In this document: one piece after another, positions 1 to 6,739 of the stretch
Layout of the letters: every line of letters starts with the position of its first letter
How positions within the stretch are numbered: the first letter of the stretch is position 1
Assembly (NCBI GenBank): GCA_009704445.1
Contig: WLED01000008.1
Coordinates: forward strand, 1 to 19,588
Direction of reading: 5' to 3'
Source of the DNA: Actinomycetota bacterium
GTDB taxonomy: Bacteria > Actinomycetota > Actinomycetes > Nanopelagicales > Nanopelagicaceae
Length of the DNA: 19,588 bases
Notes under the pieces: generated by a model
Databases searched by the model: none
What the model was told of the DNA's origin: nothing
Seen by the model: the letters and a program-made list of their open reading frames with translations, nothing else
Translations under genes and position numbers: made by a program

Positions 1-98
1 CGAACCCTATGCCGATTAGCCCTGTGTTGCCAATTTCGCCACGTTGCAATTTATTCTTGCCTCATCATCTAGACTGATCTCCTCACATATATGGCATT
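1..98. other. Left edge: ileS upstream region, no confident gene
   Basis: No complete gene is visible. On the minus strand a frame is open from a TTG at 47-49 to the window edge and reads MQRGEIGNTGLIGIGF. An AGG lies about 11 nt upstream of that TTG, so it could be the first codons of a divergent gene, but 16 residues are too few to assign. On the plus strand one frame would end in a TAG at 17-19, which could equally be the tail of an upstream gene. Weak -35/-10-like pairs exist, for example TTGCAA at 44-49 with TAGACT at 70-75, but the 20-nt spacer is poor. The ileS promoter must lie here or further left; I cannot place it. Confidence 0.3.
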
Positions 99-273
99 GA
101 CGGGGCTATCACCTCACGAGCCTGCTGGAAGAAGTGGTCGATTGGCCATCTAGAACCAGCAAGTGAGAACTAAAGTGGTGATTGCATTACGGTGTAAGCA
201 CAAGGTGGGTGGTACCGCGAAAACTGCATAGGCAGATTTCGTCCCTCCAGATTATTTTCTCTGGGGGTTTTTT
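99..273 (+). promoter_or_regulatory. T-box riboswitch leader of ileS (specifier AUC, isoleucine)
   Basis: The T-box bulge TGGTACC is at 210-216 inside the hallmark GGGTGGTACCGCG; UGGU would pair with the ACCA end of uncharged tRNA-Ile. A compact Stem I lies near 101-123, with the candidate isoleucine specifier ATC at 108-110 and GGGC/GCCT pairing around it. Stem II is GCTGG 124-128 with CCAGC 156-160, containing an inner TGGTC/GGCCA hairpin. Stem III is TTAC/GTAA around 186-198. The antiterminator pairs GGTGGG (204-209) with CCCTCC (243-248) around the bulge, then CGAAA (218-222) with TTTCG (237-241), then CTGC (224-227) with GCAG (232-235). The very short Stem I matches the actinobacterial ileS T-box type, which mostly acts on translation. 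Binding of uncharged tRNA-Ile should raise ileS expression. T-box identity is secure; the exact Stem I pairing is less so. Confidence 0.93.
244..273 (+). terminator. T-box expression platform: SD-sequestering hairpin with a T-tract
   Basis: CCTCCAGA (244-251) pairs with TCTGGGGG (260-267), eight pairs including one G-U, around the loop 252-259. Six T follow at 268-273. The 3' arm contains GGGGG (263-267), the only Shine-Dalgarno sequence for the ileS ATG at 275, seven nt away. The 5' arm shares bases with the antiterminator strand (243-248), so the two folds exclude each other. The hairpin can therefore block ribosome binding, as in known actinobacterial ileS T-boxes, and it also has the form of an intrinsic terminator. 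Which effect dominates cannot be decided from sequence. Confidence 0.8.
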
Positions 274-274
274 A

Positions 275-3200
275 ATGTCATTTCGTCAGATTTCTGCAGC
301 GGTGGATCTACCTGCCGTCGAACATGGCATTCTCAAATTCTGGCGTGAAAACTCAATCTTCGAAAAAACCGTTAACTCTCGTGAAGATGGACCGACGTGG
401 ACTTTTTATGAAGGACCACCGACGGCAAATGGAATGCCTGGAACACACCATATTGAAGCTCGAGTGTTTAAAGATGTTTTCCCTCGCTTTCATACGATGA
501 AGGGCAAGTACGTTGAACGTAAGGCTGGTTGGGACTGTCACGGTTTACCAGTTGAAATCGCGGTAGAAAAAGAACTTGGGTTTACCGGCAAAGGTGACAT
601 CGAAAAATTTGGAATCTCACAATTTAATGACAAGTGCCGTGAATCGGTGCAACGCCATGTAAGTGCATTTACAGATATGACAGACCGCATGGGTTTCTGG
701 GTGGATTTTGATAAAGCTTATTGGACGATGTCACCTGAATATGTTGAATCAGTATGGTGGTCGCTCAAAGAAATTTGGAAAAAGGGTTTACTCGTACAAG
801 ATCATCGTGTCGCTCCATATTGTCCGCGTTGTGGGACTGGTCTTTCAGATCACGAATTAGCGCAGGGATATGAGACCGTTACAGATCCATCTGTTTTTGT
901 TCGCTTCCCTGTGACTTCTGGTCCGCTAAAAGATTTGAATGCAAGCTTTCTTGTGTGGACTACAACTCCATGGACTTTGGTTTCAAATACTGCCATCGCA
1001 GTTCACCCAGAAGTTGAGTACGTGGTCCTCAACGTACAGGTAGAAGAGCAAGAAGATGAAGTACTTGTTGTCGCAAAGGCGCTAATGGAAAGCGTGAAGG
1101 GTGAGAAGAAAATACTTCAAACGCTTCTAGGAAAAGAGCTTGAGAAAACTACCTACCAAAGACCATTTGATTATGTAGAAATTCCGGAAGCTCATTACAT
1201 AGTCCTTGCAACATATGTCACGACAGAGGATGGAACTGGATTAGTCCATCAATCCCCTGCCTTTGGTGCTGACGATCTAGCAGTATGCAGAATCTATGGA
1301 TTGCCTGTAGTAAATCCAATAGCACCCGATGGAACTTTCCACAAAGAGATTGCCGTAGTGGGTGGACTTTTCTTTAAGGATGCAGATAAGCCATTAGTAA
1401 AAGAGCTCAAGGCAAAGGGCGCCCTTTATAAGCACCAGCAATATGAACACTCCTATCCGCACTGCTGGCGCTGTCACACGGCATTGATGTATTACGCCCA
1501 ACCATCTTGGTATATCCGAACTACTTCAATAAAAGATGCACTTCTTAGAGAAAATGCAGCAACTAATTGGCATCCTGAAACAATTAAAGAAGGTCGATAT
1601 GGTGATTGGCTAAACAACAACATCGATTGGGCACTATCTAGAAATCGCTATTGGGGAACGCCGCTACCAATCTGGCGTTGTGAAAATAAGCATGAAATCT
1701 GTGTCGATTCACTCAAAGAGCTAGGTCAGTTAGCTGGCAAAGAACTTTCTAACTTAGACCCACATAGACCTTTTGTAGATGACATTACATTTGCTTGCAG
1801 CAGTTGTGATTCAACGATGGTTCGAGTTCCAGAAGTGATCGATTGTTGGTATGACTCAGGAGCCATGCCTTTTGCTCAATGGGGATATCCGCACAAGGAA
1901 GGCTCAGTTGAAAAGTTCAAAGCCTCATACCCTGCTGACTTTATCTGTGAAGCAATCGATCAAACGCGTGGCTGGTTTTACACCCTCATGACTATTGGAA
2001 CGTTGGTTTTTGATCAATCATCATATAAAACTGTTTTGTGCCTTGGCCACATCTTAGATAAAGACGGTCGCAAAATGAGTAAGCACCTAGGAAACGTTCT
2101 AGAACCTATGGCGTTGATGGATCAACATGGCGCAGATGCTGTTCGTTGGTACATGTTGGCAGCCGGTTCACCATGGTCTGCCAGGCGCGTTGGTCATGAA
2201 AATTTGAATGAAGTTGTCCGTAAAACTTTGTTGACATATTGGAACACTGTTTCTTTCCATGCGTTATATGCAAAAGCTTCTAATTTTGAACTTTCGCAAA
2301 CTCCTCCAGTGGCCGATCGCCCGCTAATGGACAAATGGATAATCTCTGAACTCAATCTTTTGATCGCAAAAGTTGATAGCGCGCTGGAGTCATTTGATTC
2401 ACAAGTTGCCGGACGAGAATTGGCTAAATTCATTGATGATCTCTCCAACTGGTATGTACGTCGATCTCGTCGACGTTTTTGGGATGGGGATGTCGCAGCT
2501 TTAGGTACATTGCATGAATGTTTGATTACTCTCACGCAACTTCTCTCACCTCTTGTACCTTTTATCACCGAGCATGTCTGGCAAGAACTTGTTAGACCAA
2601 CAGATCCTTCGGCGCCGATGTCAGTTCACCTTTCAGATTTTCCCGTCTCTAATGAAAAGTACATTAACCGTGAACTAGGCTCGCAAGTCGAACTCACTCG
2701 ACGTATTGTCGAACTTGGCCGTGCAACCCGAGCTGAATCTGGTGTAAAAATTCGACAGCCATTGGGTCGAGCATTAATCGCTGCAAAGGGTTGGTCTGAT
2801 CTGCCAGAGCAGATGCGCGAGCAAATTGCAGATGAATTAAACGTGATCGAACTTGAAGATATTGCCAATGCCGACGGAGACTTAGTCGATGTCAGCGTGA
2901 AAGCTAACTTCAAAACTCTCGGTGCAAAATTTGGTGGAGCGGTTCAGGAGATTGCAAAAGCAATTTCTAAAGTCGATCCAACTGAACTCGTAAAACTACT
3001 TCGCAAGCAAGGATCAACATCAGTTGCCGAATGGACAATTACTCTTGAAGATCTCGTGATCACCGAAGTACCAAAATCGGGGTGGAGTGTGTCCTCTCAT
3101 GATGGTGAAAGTGTGGCACTTGATCTTGAGCTGACTCCGGCATTAATTTTGGCTGGAAATGTTCGTGAGGTCATTCGTTTTATTCAAGAAAGACGAAAGA

Positions 3201-3397
3201 GTGACGGATTTGATATTTCAGACCGAATTGAAGTCTCTTGGAATGGAGTTCCTGAGATCGCGGAGGCAATCGGAAGTGATCAACGCCGAATTGAAACTGA
3301 AGTACTAGCGGTAACCATGGTGCACGATTCAACACTTGCAGTCACTGATATGGAAATAGGATTAGAGGTAGTTTTAACAAAAACTAAAGTTGTCTAA
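275..3397 (+). CDS. ileS: Isoleucyl-tRNA synthetase, type 2-like, with GTHH signature
   Basis: IleRS charges tRNA-Ile with isoleucine in the cytoplasm and edits misactivated valine. The ATG at 275 (1040 aa) is chosen because GGGGG lies 7 nt upstream; the frame is open back to 182, but that stretch is the T-box. Visible landmarks: GPPTANG then GTHH at residues 56-59 where class I synthetases have HxGH; WTTTPWT of the CP1 editing domain at 228-234; GTGLVHQSPAFGADD later in the same domain; Cys pairs CPRC 183-186, CWRC 397-400 and CSSC 508-511, possibly metal-binding; KMSKH at 600-604; and a long C-terminal anticodon-binding part beginning near the SNWYVRRSRRRFW motif. The length and the PGTHHIEARVFKD context fit actinobacterial/type 2 IleRS. 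The GxHH swap has been linked in type 2 IleRS to very high mupirocin resistance. Its 3' end overlaps the converging yggT by 14 bp. Confidence 0.97.
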   Translation: MSFRQISAAVDLPAVEHGILKFWRENSIFEKTVNSREDGPTWTFYEGPPTANGMPGTHHIEARVFKDVFPRFHTMKGKYVERKAGWDCHGLPVEIAVEKELGFTGKGDIEKFGISQFNDKCRESVQRHVSAFTDMTDRMGFWVDFDKAYWTMSPEYVESVWWSLKEIWKKGLLVQDHRVAPYCPRCGTGLSDHELAQGYETVTDPSVFVRFPVTSGPLKDLNASFLVWTTTPWTLVSNTAIAVHPEVEYVVLNVQVEEQEDEVLVVAKALMESVKGEKKILQTLLGKELEKTTYQRPFDYVEIPEAHYIVLATYVTTEDGTGLVHQSPAFGADDLAVCRIYGLPVVNPIAPDGTFHKEIAVVGGLFFKDADKPLVKELKAKGALYKHQQYEHSYPHCWRCHTALMYYAQPSWYIRTTSIKDALLRENAATNWHPETIKEGRYGDWLNNNIDWALSRNRYWGTPLPIWRCENKHEICVDSLKELGQLAGKELSNLDPHRPFVDDITFACSSCDSTMVRVPEVIDCWYDSGAMPFAQWGYPHKEGSVEKFKASYPADFICEAIDQTRGWFYTLMTIGTLVFDQSSYKTVLCLGHILDKDGRKMSKHLGNVLEPMALMDQHGADAVRWYMLAAGSPWSARRVGHENLNEVVRKTLLTYWNTVSFHALYAKASNFELSQTPPVADRPLMDKWIISELNLLIAKVDSALESFDSQVAGRELAKFIDDLSNWYVRRSRRRFWDGDVAALGTLHECLITLTQLLSPLVPFITEHVWQELVRPTDPSAPMSVHLSDFPVSNEKYINRELGSQVELTRRIVELGRATRAESGVKIRQPLGRALIAAKGWSDLPEQMREQIADELNVIELEDIANADGDLVDVSVKANFKTLGAKFGGAVQEIAKAISKVDPTELVKLLRKQGSTSVAEWTITLEDLVITEVPKSGWSVSSHDGESVALDLELTPALILAGNVREVIRFIQERRKSDGFDISDRIEVSWNGVPEIAEAIGSDQRRIETEVLAVTMVHDSTLAVTDMEIGLEVVLTKTKVV

Positions 3398-3668
3398 CTA
3401 ATCCAATTAAGAGTTGGGTTCCAAAGAAGAGAACGATAAAACTCATATCCAGACTTATTGCTCCGAGTCGAAGTGGTGGTACGAACCGACCAACAAACTG
3501 CATTGGTTTATCTGTGATCGTATAAATTGCTTCTACTAAATAAAGAATTGGCCCACGAGGGCGCCATGTTTTAGAAAACATCTGAACATAGTCAAAAATC
3601 AGACGACCCAATAAGGCAATGAGAAAAAACTGCAATATGTTGGCTAGCAGTGAGCCCACGCTCAACAT
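3384..3668 (-). CDS. YggT/YlmG family membrane protein
   Basis: A 94-residue membrane protein with two predicted transmembrane helices, about residues 5-27 and 68-92. Between them is the family pattern ITDKPMQFVGRFVPPLRLG followed by ISLDMSFIVL, which matches the YggT consensus (TDP..., R..PP, DxS). YlmG/SepG proteins are encoded beside sepF in Gram-positive dcw clusters and have been linked to envelope and division-site or nucleoid organisation; the molecular function is not settled. The ATG is 2 nt after the sepF stop (TGA TC ATG), so translation is probably coupled. It is the last gene of the minus-strand run, and its final 14 bp are antisense to the end of ileS. In many actinobacteria divIVA (wag31) follows this gene; here it does not. 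Confidence 0.9.
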   Translation of the reverse strand: MLSVGSLLANILQFFLIALLGRLIFDYVQMFSKTWRPRGPILYLVEAIYTITDKPMQFVGRFVPPLRLGAISLDMSFIVLFFGTQLLIGLVRQL

Positions 3669-3670
3669 GA

Positions 3671-4135
3671 TCAGCTCTGATTAAAAAAACTTGCTTGTGC
3701 CGCAGCTGATTTGTCTTCACTGCTCACTGAAACATTTGCAGGAGAAAGAAGGAAAACCTTCTTTGTCACTCTCTCAATTGTTCCGTGTAATCCAAATGCA
3801 AGTCCGCTTGCAAAATCTACGAGTCTCTTGTGCTCTGACTCATCCATTTCCGTCAAATTAATAATGACAGGATTGCCTTCACGGTAGTGCTCACCAATTG
3901 TTCGTGCTTCGTTGTAATAGCGAGGATGCAATGTGATGATGCGATCTAACACTGGCAGATCCAACTGTGGCGCAGCATTAACTACATCTGCACTACGAAC
4001 AGTTGAAACCGGACGAAGCTCCCTACTTTTGATACGCACATCACCACTTGGTTTTGCTGGCGCTTGAGCAGTATCAAATTCTGGCTCATCCATTAGACCT
4101 AAATAATTTGCCACACGGCGGATTGCATTAGACAT
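3671..4135 (-). CDS. sepF: Cell division protein SepF (FtsZ membrane anchor)
   Basis: 154 residues. SepF binds the C-terminal tail of FtsZ and ties the Z-ring to the membrane, the main anchor in actinobacteria, which lack FtsA. The N-terminus (SNAIRRVANYLGLMDE, about residues 2-17) looks like the amphipathic membrane-targeting helix. A variable linker runs to about residue 60. The globular SepF (DUF552) domain covers about 66-135, with ITLHPRYYNEA, GNPVIINLTEMDE, and a glycine-rich helix FASGLAFGLHG that forms the dimer face in known structures. A short polar tail follows. The gene starts 9 nt after the yggS stop and almost touches yggT. Its partner FtsZ, encoded upstream in the same run, carries the matching tail peptide. 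Confidence 0.95.
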   Translation of the reverse strand: MSNAIRRVANYLGLMDEPEFDTAQAPAKPSGDVRIKSRELRPVSTVRSADVVNAAPQLDLPVLDRIITLHPRYYNEARTIGEHYREGNPVIINLTEMDESEHKRLVDFASGLAFGLHGTIERVTKKVFLLSPANVSVSSEDKSAAAQASFFNQS

Positions 4136-4144
4136 GAGAAAAGG

Positions 4145-4801
4145 TTACCTCTGGGGTGAGCGGGAACCGAGTATTGAAGAACCAACGCGAACATGTGTCG
4201 CACCATATGAAATGGCCATTTCATAGTCCCCACTCATACCTGCCGAAAGCCCTGAAGCCCCAGGAAACTCCTTCATAAAATCCTGATGAATTTGCTGTAG
4301 CTGGGCATAGGCAGTGTGGGTCTGCATCGATAACGGAGGCACTGCCATAATTCCTGACAAAGTGTGTTCAGATGATTTTTCAATTGCCTCGGCAAGTGAG
4401 TAAAGATCCTTGATCTTGGCTCCCCCACGGTGATGAGCACCATCGAGTGAAACTTGAAGAAAAATTGAAAGTGCGTGCGTTGTGTATTTTTCTATCAACT
4501 CAAAGTGTCGTAGGTCATCTAAAGAGTGAATGACGTTTGCCCATTGTGTAATTGACTTCAATTTATTGCTTTGAATCTGACCCTGAAAATGCCAGGTTGC
4601 AGGAACAATCTGTGATTTTTCTGCGCCCTCGGCATCACGATTCTCCCCAAAATCCATCACGCCTAACTCACGTAGAATCTCAACATCACTTACTGGAAAA
4701 CTCTTTGTCACCACAATAAGTGTCACATCGTGCTTGGCTGCTGTGGCTATTTTCTTCTTCACGTCATTGAGGTTGTTTTCAAGTTCAGTTTTTCTGTTCA
4801 T
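4145..4801 (-). CDS. yggS: YggS/PLPBP family pyridoxal-phosphate homeostasis protein
   Basis: 218 residues with the single-domain alanine-racemase-like barrel fold of the YggS (PLPBP/PROSC, YlmE in Gram-positives) family. The PLP lysine is K33 in IVVTKSF. Further family motifs are DFGENR, WHFQGQIQSNK, HSLDD, the stretch LSAGMSGDYEMAI near residues 185-197, and THVRVGSSILG close to the end. These proteins bind pyridoxal 5'-phosphate without known catalysis and buffer its supply and vitamin B6-dependent amino acid pools. The ATG overlaps the pgeF stop as ATGA, so translation is likely coupled. Position between pgeF and sepF is the standard actinobacterial and firmicute arrangement. Confidence 0.95.
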   Translation of the reverse strand: MNRKTELENNLNDVKKKIATAAKHDVTLIVVTKSFPVSDVEILRELGVMDFGENRDAEGAEKSQIVPATWHFQGQIQSNKLKSITQWANVIHSLDDLRHFELIEKYTTHALSIFLQVSLDGAHHRGGAKIKDLYSLAEAIEKSSEHTLSGIMAVPPLSMQTHTAYAQLQQIHQDFMKEFPGASGLSAGMSGDYEMAISYGATHVRVGSSILGSRSPQR

Positions 4802-5448
4802 ATCTTTACTACTCCAGCAAATCGTCCAGTCGGATTGTCACGACGATGAGAAAAGTATGAACTATTCTCCATAGTGCACACCGTTGAAGCTTCAAAGCTC
4901 ACATTCTCTGCCAGTAGTTCTGCAACTAATCCCGCCTGAAGATCTAGGGCTGGAGTTGAATGCCTAGTTGTGGAGTAGGAACCTGGGTGAACTGCGGTGA
5001 CTTCTTCCTGCAAAGCAATTGGTACCTCGTAACATTTACCACAGATTGAAGGGCCCATAACAGCATGGATATCCTTAGCGCCATTTTGTCTCATTACATC
5101 TAGAGTTTTGATAGCGATCCTGTTTACTAATCCTGCTCGGCCCACATGTACGGCGCCCACAACAGAGTCTGAAACAAGTAGTAATGGGATGCAATCTGCA
5201 ACCATTACGGCCAGTGAGATATCTGGATTGGTCGTTACCAAGGCATCACATGTTGGATCTATCTGGCTCAATTGTGAAACAACCACAACGGTACTGCCAT
5301 GTACTTGATTCATAAATTGCGTGTTCATTAATGTTGAGCGATTTGCCTTTACCGAGGCTGGATCATCCCCAACATGGGTACCAAAATTAAGTGAATCAAA
5401 ACTGCCCGAACTAAAACCTCCAGTTCGATCAGTAAAGAAATAAGACAA
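4798..5448 (-). CDS. pgeF: Peptidoglycan editing factor PgeF (YfiH/laccase-domain family)
   Basis: 216 residues, about the family length. Family motifs: NQVHG with H50, VADCIPLLL with C86, GAVHVGRAG with H101, and GPSICGKCYEV. H50, C86 and H101 correspond to the zinc-binding catalytic Cys-His-His set. In E. coli PgeF (YfiH) removes L-Ser wrongly placed at the first peptide position of UDP-MurNAc, which protects precursor quality; a role beside murC-F agrees with that. Older names are polyphenol oxidase or laccase domain protein. The usual HAGWRG is HVGRAG here. The start is a TTG (5446-5448) placed 8 nt after an AAGGA that overlaps the ftsZ stop codon (TAAGGA), implying coupling to ftsZ. No ATG fits better, since the conserved SYFFTDRTGGFS start follows directly. 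Confidence 0.93.
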   Translation of the reverse strand: MSYFFTDRTGGFSSGSFDSLNFGTHVGDDPASVKANRSTLMNTQFMNQVHGSTVVVVSQLSQIDPTCDALVTTNPDISLAVMVADCIPLLLVSDSVVGAVHVGRAGLVNRIAIKTLDVMRQNGAKDIHAVMGPSICGKCYEVPIALQEEVTAVHPGSYSTTRHSTPALDLQAGLVAELLAENVSFEASTVCTMENSSYFSHRRDNPTGRFAGVVKI

Positions 5449-5459
5449 AGCAATATTCC

Positions 5460-6590
5460 TTACTTCATGAAGTCAGGAATATCGATCTCATCTTCTGCGA
5501 CCAATTCTTCAAAAGTCACGCGACGTTTTGGCATTTCATTGTCCAAATCAAGTGCCACGGCCAAAGGATCATTTGCCGAGATTGGGTCTGCAACTCCCGC
5601 CAGAGATGCTGCATCAAATGATGGAGTAGCAACCTTCTTTGGCTGGCCTCCCTCAAATCCGGCGGCAACTACAGTAATTCGTATCTCATCGCCTAGAGCA
5701 TCATCAATTGTTGTGCCGAAAATAAATTTGGCATTTGGATGAACGACAGATTGAACTAATTCGCAAGCCTCATTTACTTCAAATAAACCTAAATCTGAAC
5801 CACCAGATACAGAAAGCAATACACCCATCGCACCATCTATAGAGGCCTCAAGTAATGGACTAGATATGGCAAGTTCGGCTGCACGCATCGCACGGTTTTC
5901 ACCACGAGCAGAACCAATACCCATGAGAGCTGAGCCGGCACCAGACATAACTGCTTTAACGTCTGCAAAATCCAAATTGATTAAACCAGGTTGAGTAATT
6001 ATCTCCGAGATACCTTGGACGCCAGAAAGCAGAACTTGATCAGCACTCTTAAATGCATCGGCCAAAGTTATTTGACGATCCGAGATTGCAAGTAGACGAT
6101 CATTAGGAATAACAATTAATGTGTCAACTTCAGAACGCAATGCTTCAATTCCTGCGTCCGCTTGCTCAGTACGCAGTTTCGCTTCAAATGAAAATGGACG
6201 AGTGACCACACCAATTGTAAGTGCACCAATTTCTCGTGCAATCTTTGCGACAACTGGTGCTGCACCAGTTCCAGTTCCACCACCTTCACCTGCGGTTACA
6301 AAAACCATATCGGCGCCGCGAAGAATTTCTTCAATGTCATCTGCATGATCGAGTGCAGCTTCGCGACCTTTGTCAGGATCCATACCTGCGCCAAGTCCGC
6401 GTGTTGTTTTGCGACCAATATCAAGTTTTACATCTGCATCACTCATTAACAAATGTTGAGCATCAGTGTTGATTGCAATGAACTCAACACCTTTTAAACC
6501 GACATCAATCATTCGGTTAACTGCATTAACTCCACCGCCACCAATGCCAACTACTTTGATGACAGCCAAATAATTTTGTGGTGAAGCCAC
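5460..6590 (-). CDS. ftsZ: Cell division protein FtsZ
   Basis: The tubulin-like GTPase that assembles the cytokinetic ring; 376 residues. The GTP-binding core begins with IKVVGIGGGGVNAVNRM (11-27); the tubulin signature GGGTGTG is at 103-109; the T7 loop NLDFADVK at 205-212 supplies the catalytic acids to the neighbouring subunit. After the second domain comes a short variable linker of about 50 residues, then the conserved C-terminal peptide EIDIPDFMK (368-376), the docking site for SepF and other partners. The start is GTG (6588-6590), supported by an excellent AAGGAGGA (6597-6604) at 6 nt. FtsZ is the only gene of the run with a sizeable leader (149 bp after ftsQ), so it may have its own promoter. 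It is followed closely by pgeF. Confidence 0.98.
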   Translation of the reverse strand: MASPQNYLAVIKVVGIGGGGVNAVNRMIDVGLKGVEFIAINTDAQHLLMSDADVKLDIGRKTTRGLGAGMDPDKGREAALDHADDIEEILRGADMVFVTAGEGGGTGTGAAPVVAKIAREIGALTIGVVTRPFSFEAKLRTEQADAGIEALRSEVDTLIVIPNDRLLAISDRQITLADAFKSADQVLLSGVQGISEIITQPGLINLDFADVKAVMSGAGSALMGIGSARGENRAMRAAELAISSPLLEASIDGAMGVLLSVSGGSDLGLFEVNEACELVQSVVHPNAKFIFGTTIDDALGDEIRITVVAAGFEGGQPKKVATPSFDAASLAGVADPISANDPLAVALDLDNEMPKRRVTFEELVAEDEIDIPDFMK

Positions 6591-6609
6591 GAGTCTTCCT
6601 CCTTATGAA

Positions 6610-6667
6610 CCTTAAACCTCACCTTGAGAGTTACGGCTCACTAATTTTCTATGAGGTGAACTTAAAG
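6610..6667 (-). repeat. Imperfect inverted repeat in the ftsQ-ftsZ gap
   Basis: On the minus strand CTTTAAGTTCACCT (6667 down to 6654) can pair with AGGTGAGGTTTAAGG (6624 down to 6610): 12 of 14 positions pair, counting one G-U, with a 29-nt loop. The 3' arm ends six bases upstream of the AAGGAGGA ribosome binding site of ftsZ. The structure could be an operator dyad, or an RNA hairpin just before the start if transcription begins upstream. It has no T-tract, so it is not an intrinsic terminator. Confidence 0.55.
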
Positions 6668-6674
6668 TGCGCAA
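6646..6674 (-). promoter_or_regulatory. Candidate ftsZ promoter (weak)
   Basis: On the minus strand TTGCGC (6669-6674) lies 17 nt from TAGAAA (6646-6651), a -35/-10-like pair about 60 nt upstream of the ftsZ GTG. One arm of the inverted repeat sits in the spacer. An alternative is TTGATA just upstream with a weaker -10. Both match sigma-70-type consensus poorly; the support is mainly that this is the only gap of useful size within the run. Confidence 0.3.
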
Positions 6675-6739
6675 GGGTGTTTATCAAATACCGACATGAA
6701 TTGTTTAACGTGTCGCAAAACTAAATTGAAAGAAAAAAA

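Noticed and set aside
182..274. N-terminal extension of IleRS starting at 182
   Set aside because: These 31 codons cover the T-box bulge, antiterminator and hairpin, and the Shine-Dalgarno sequence points to the ATG at 275.
2194..2568. 124-residue open frame antisense to ileS
   Set aside because: It lies completely in a well-conserved ileS region, has no family resemblance and a serine/arginine-rich composition typical of shadow frames.
6700..6739. T-rich stretch after the ftsQ stop as a terminator
   Set aside because: The T-run on the minus strand has no stable hairpin immediately before it, so it does not meet the form of an intrinsic terminator.
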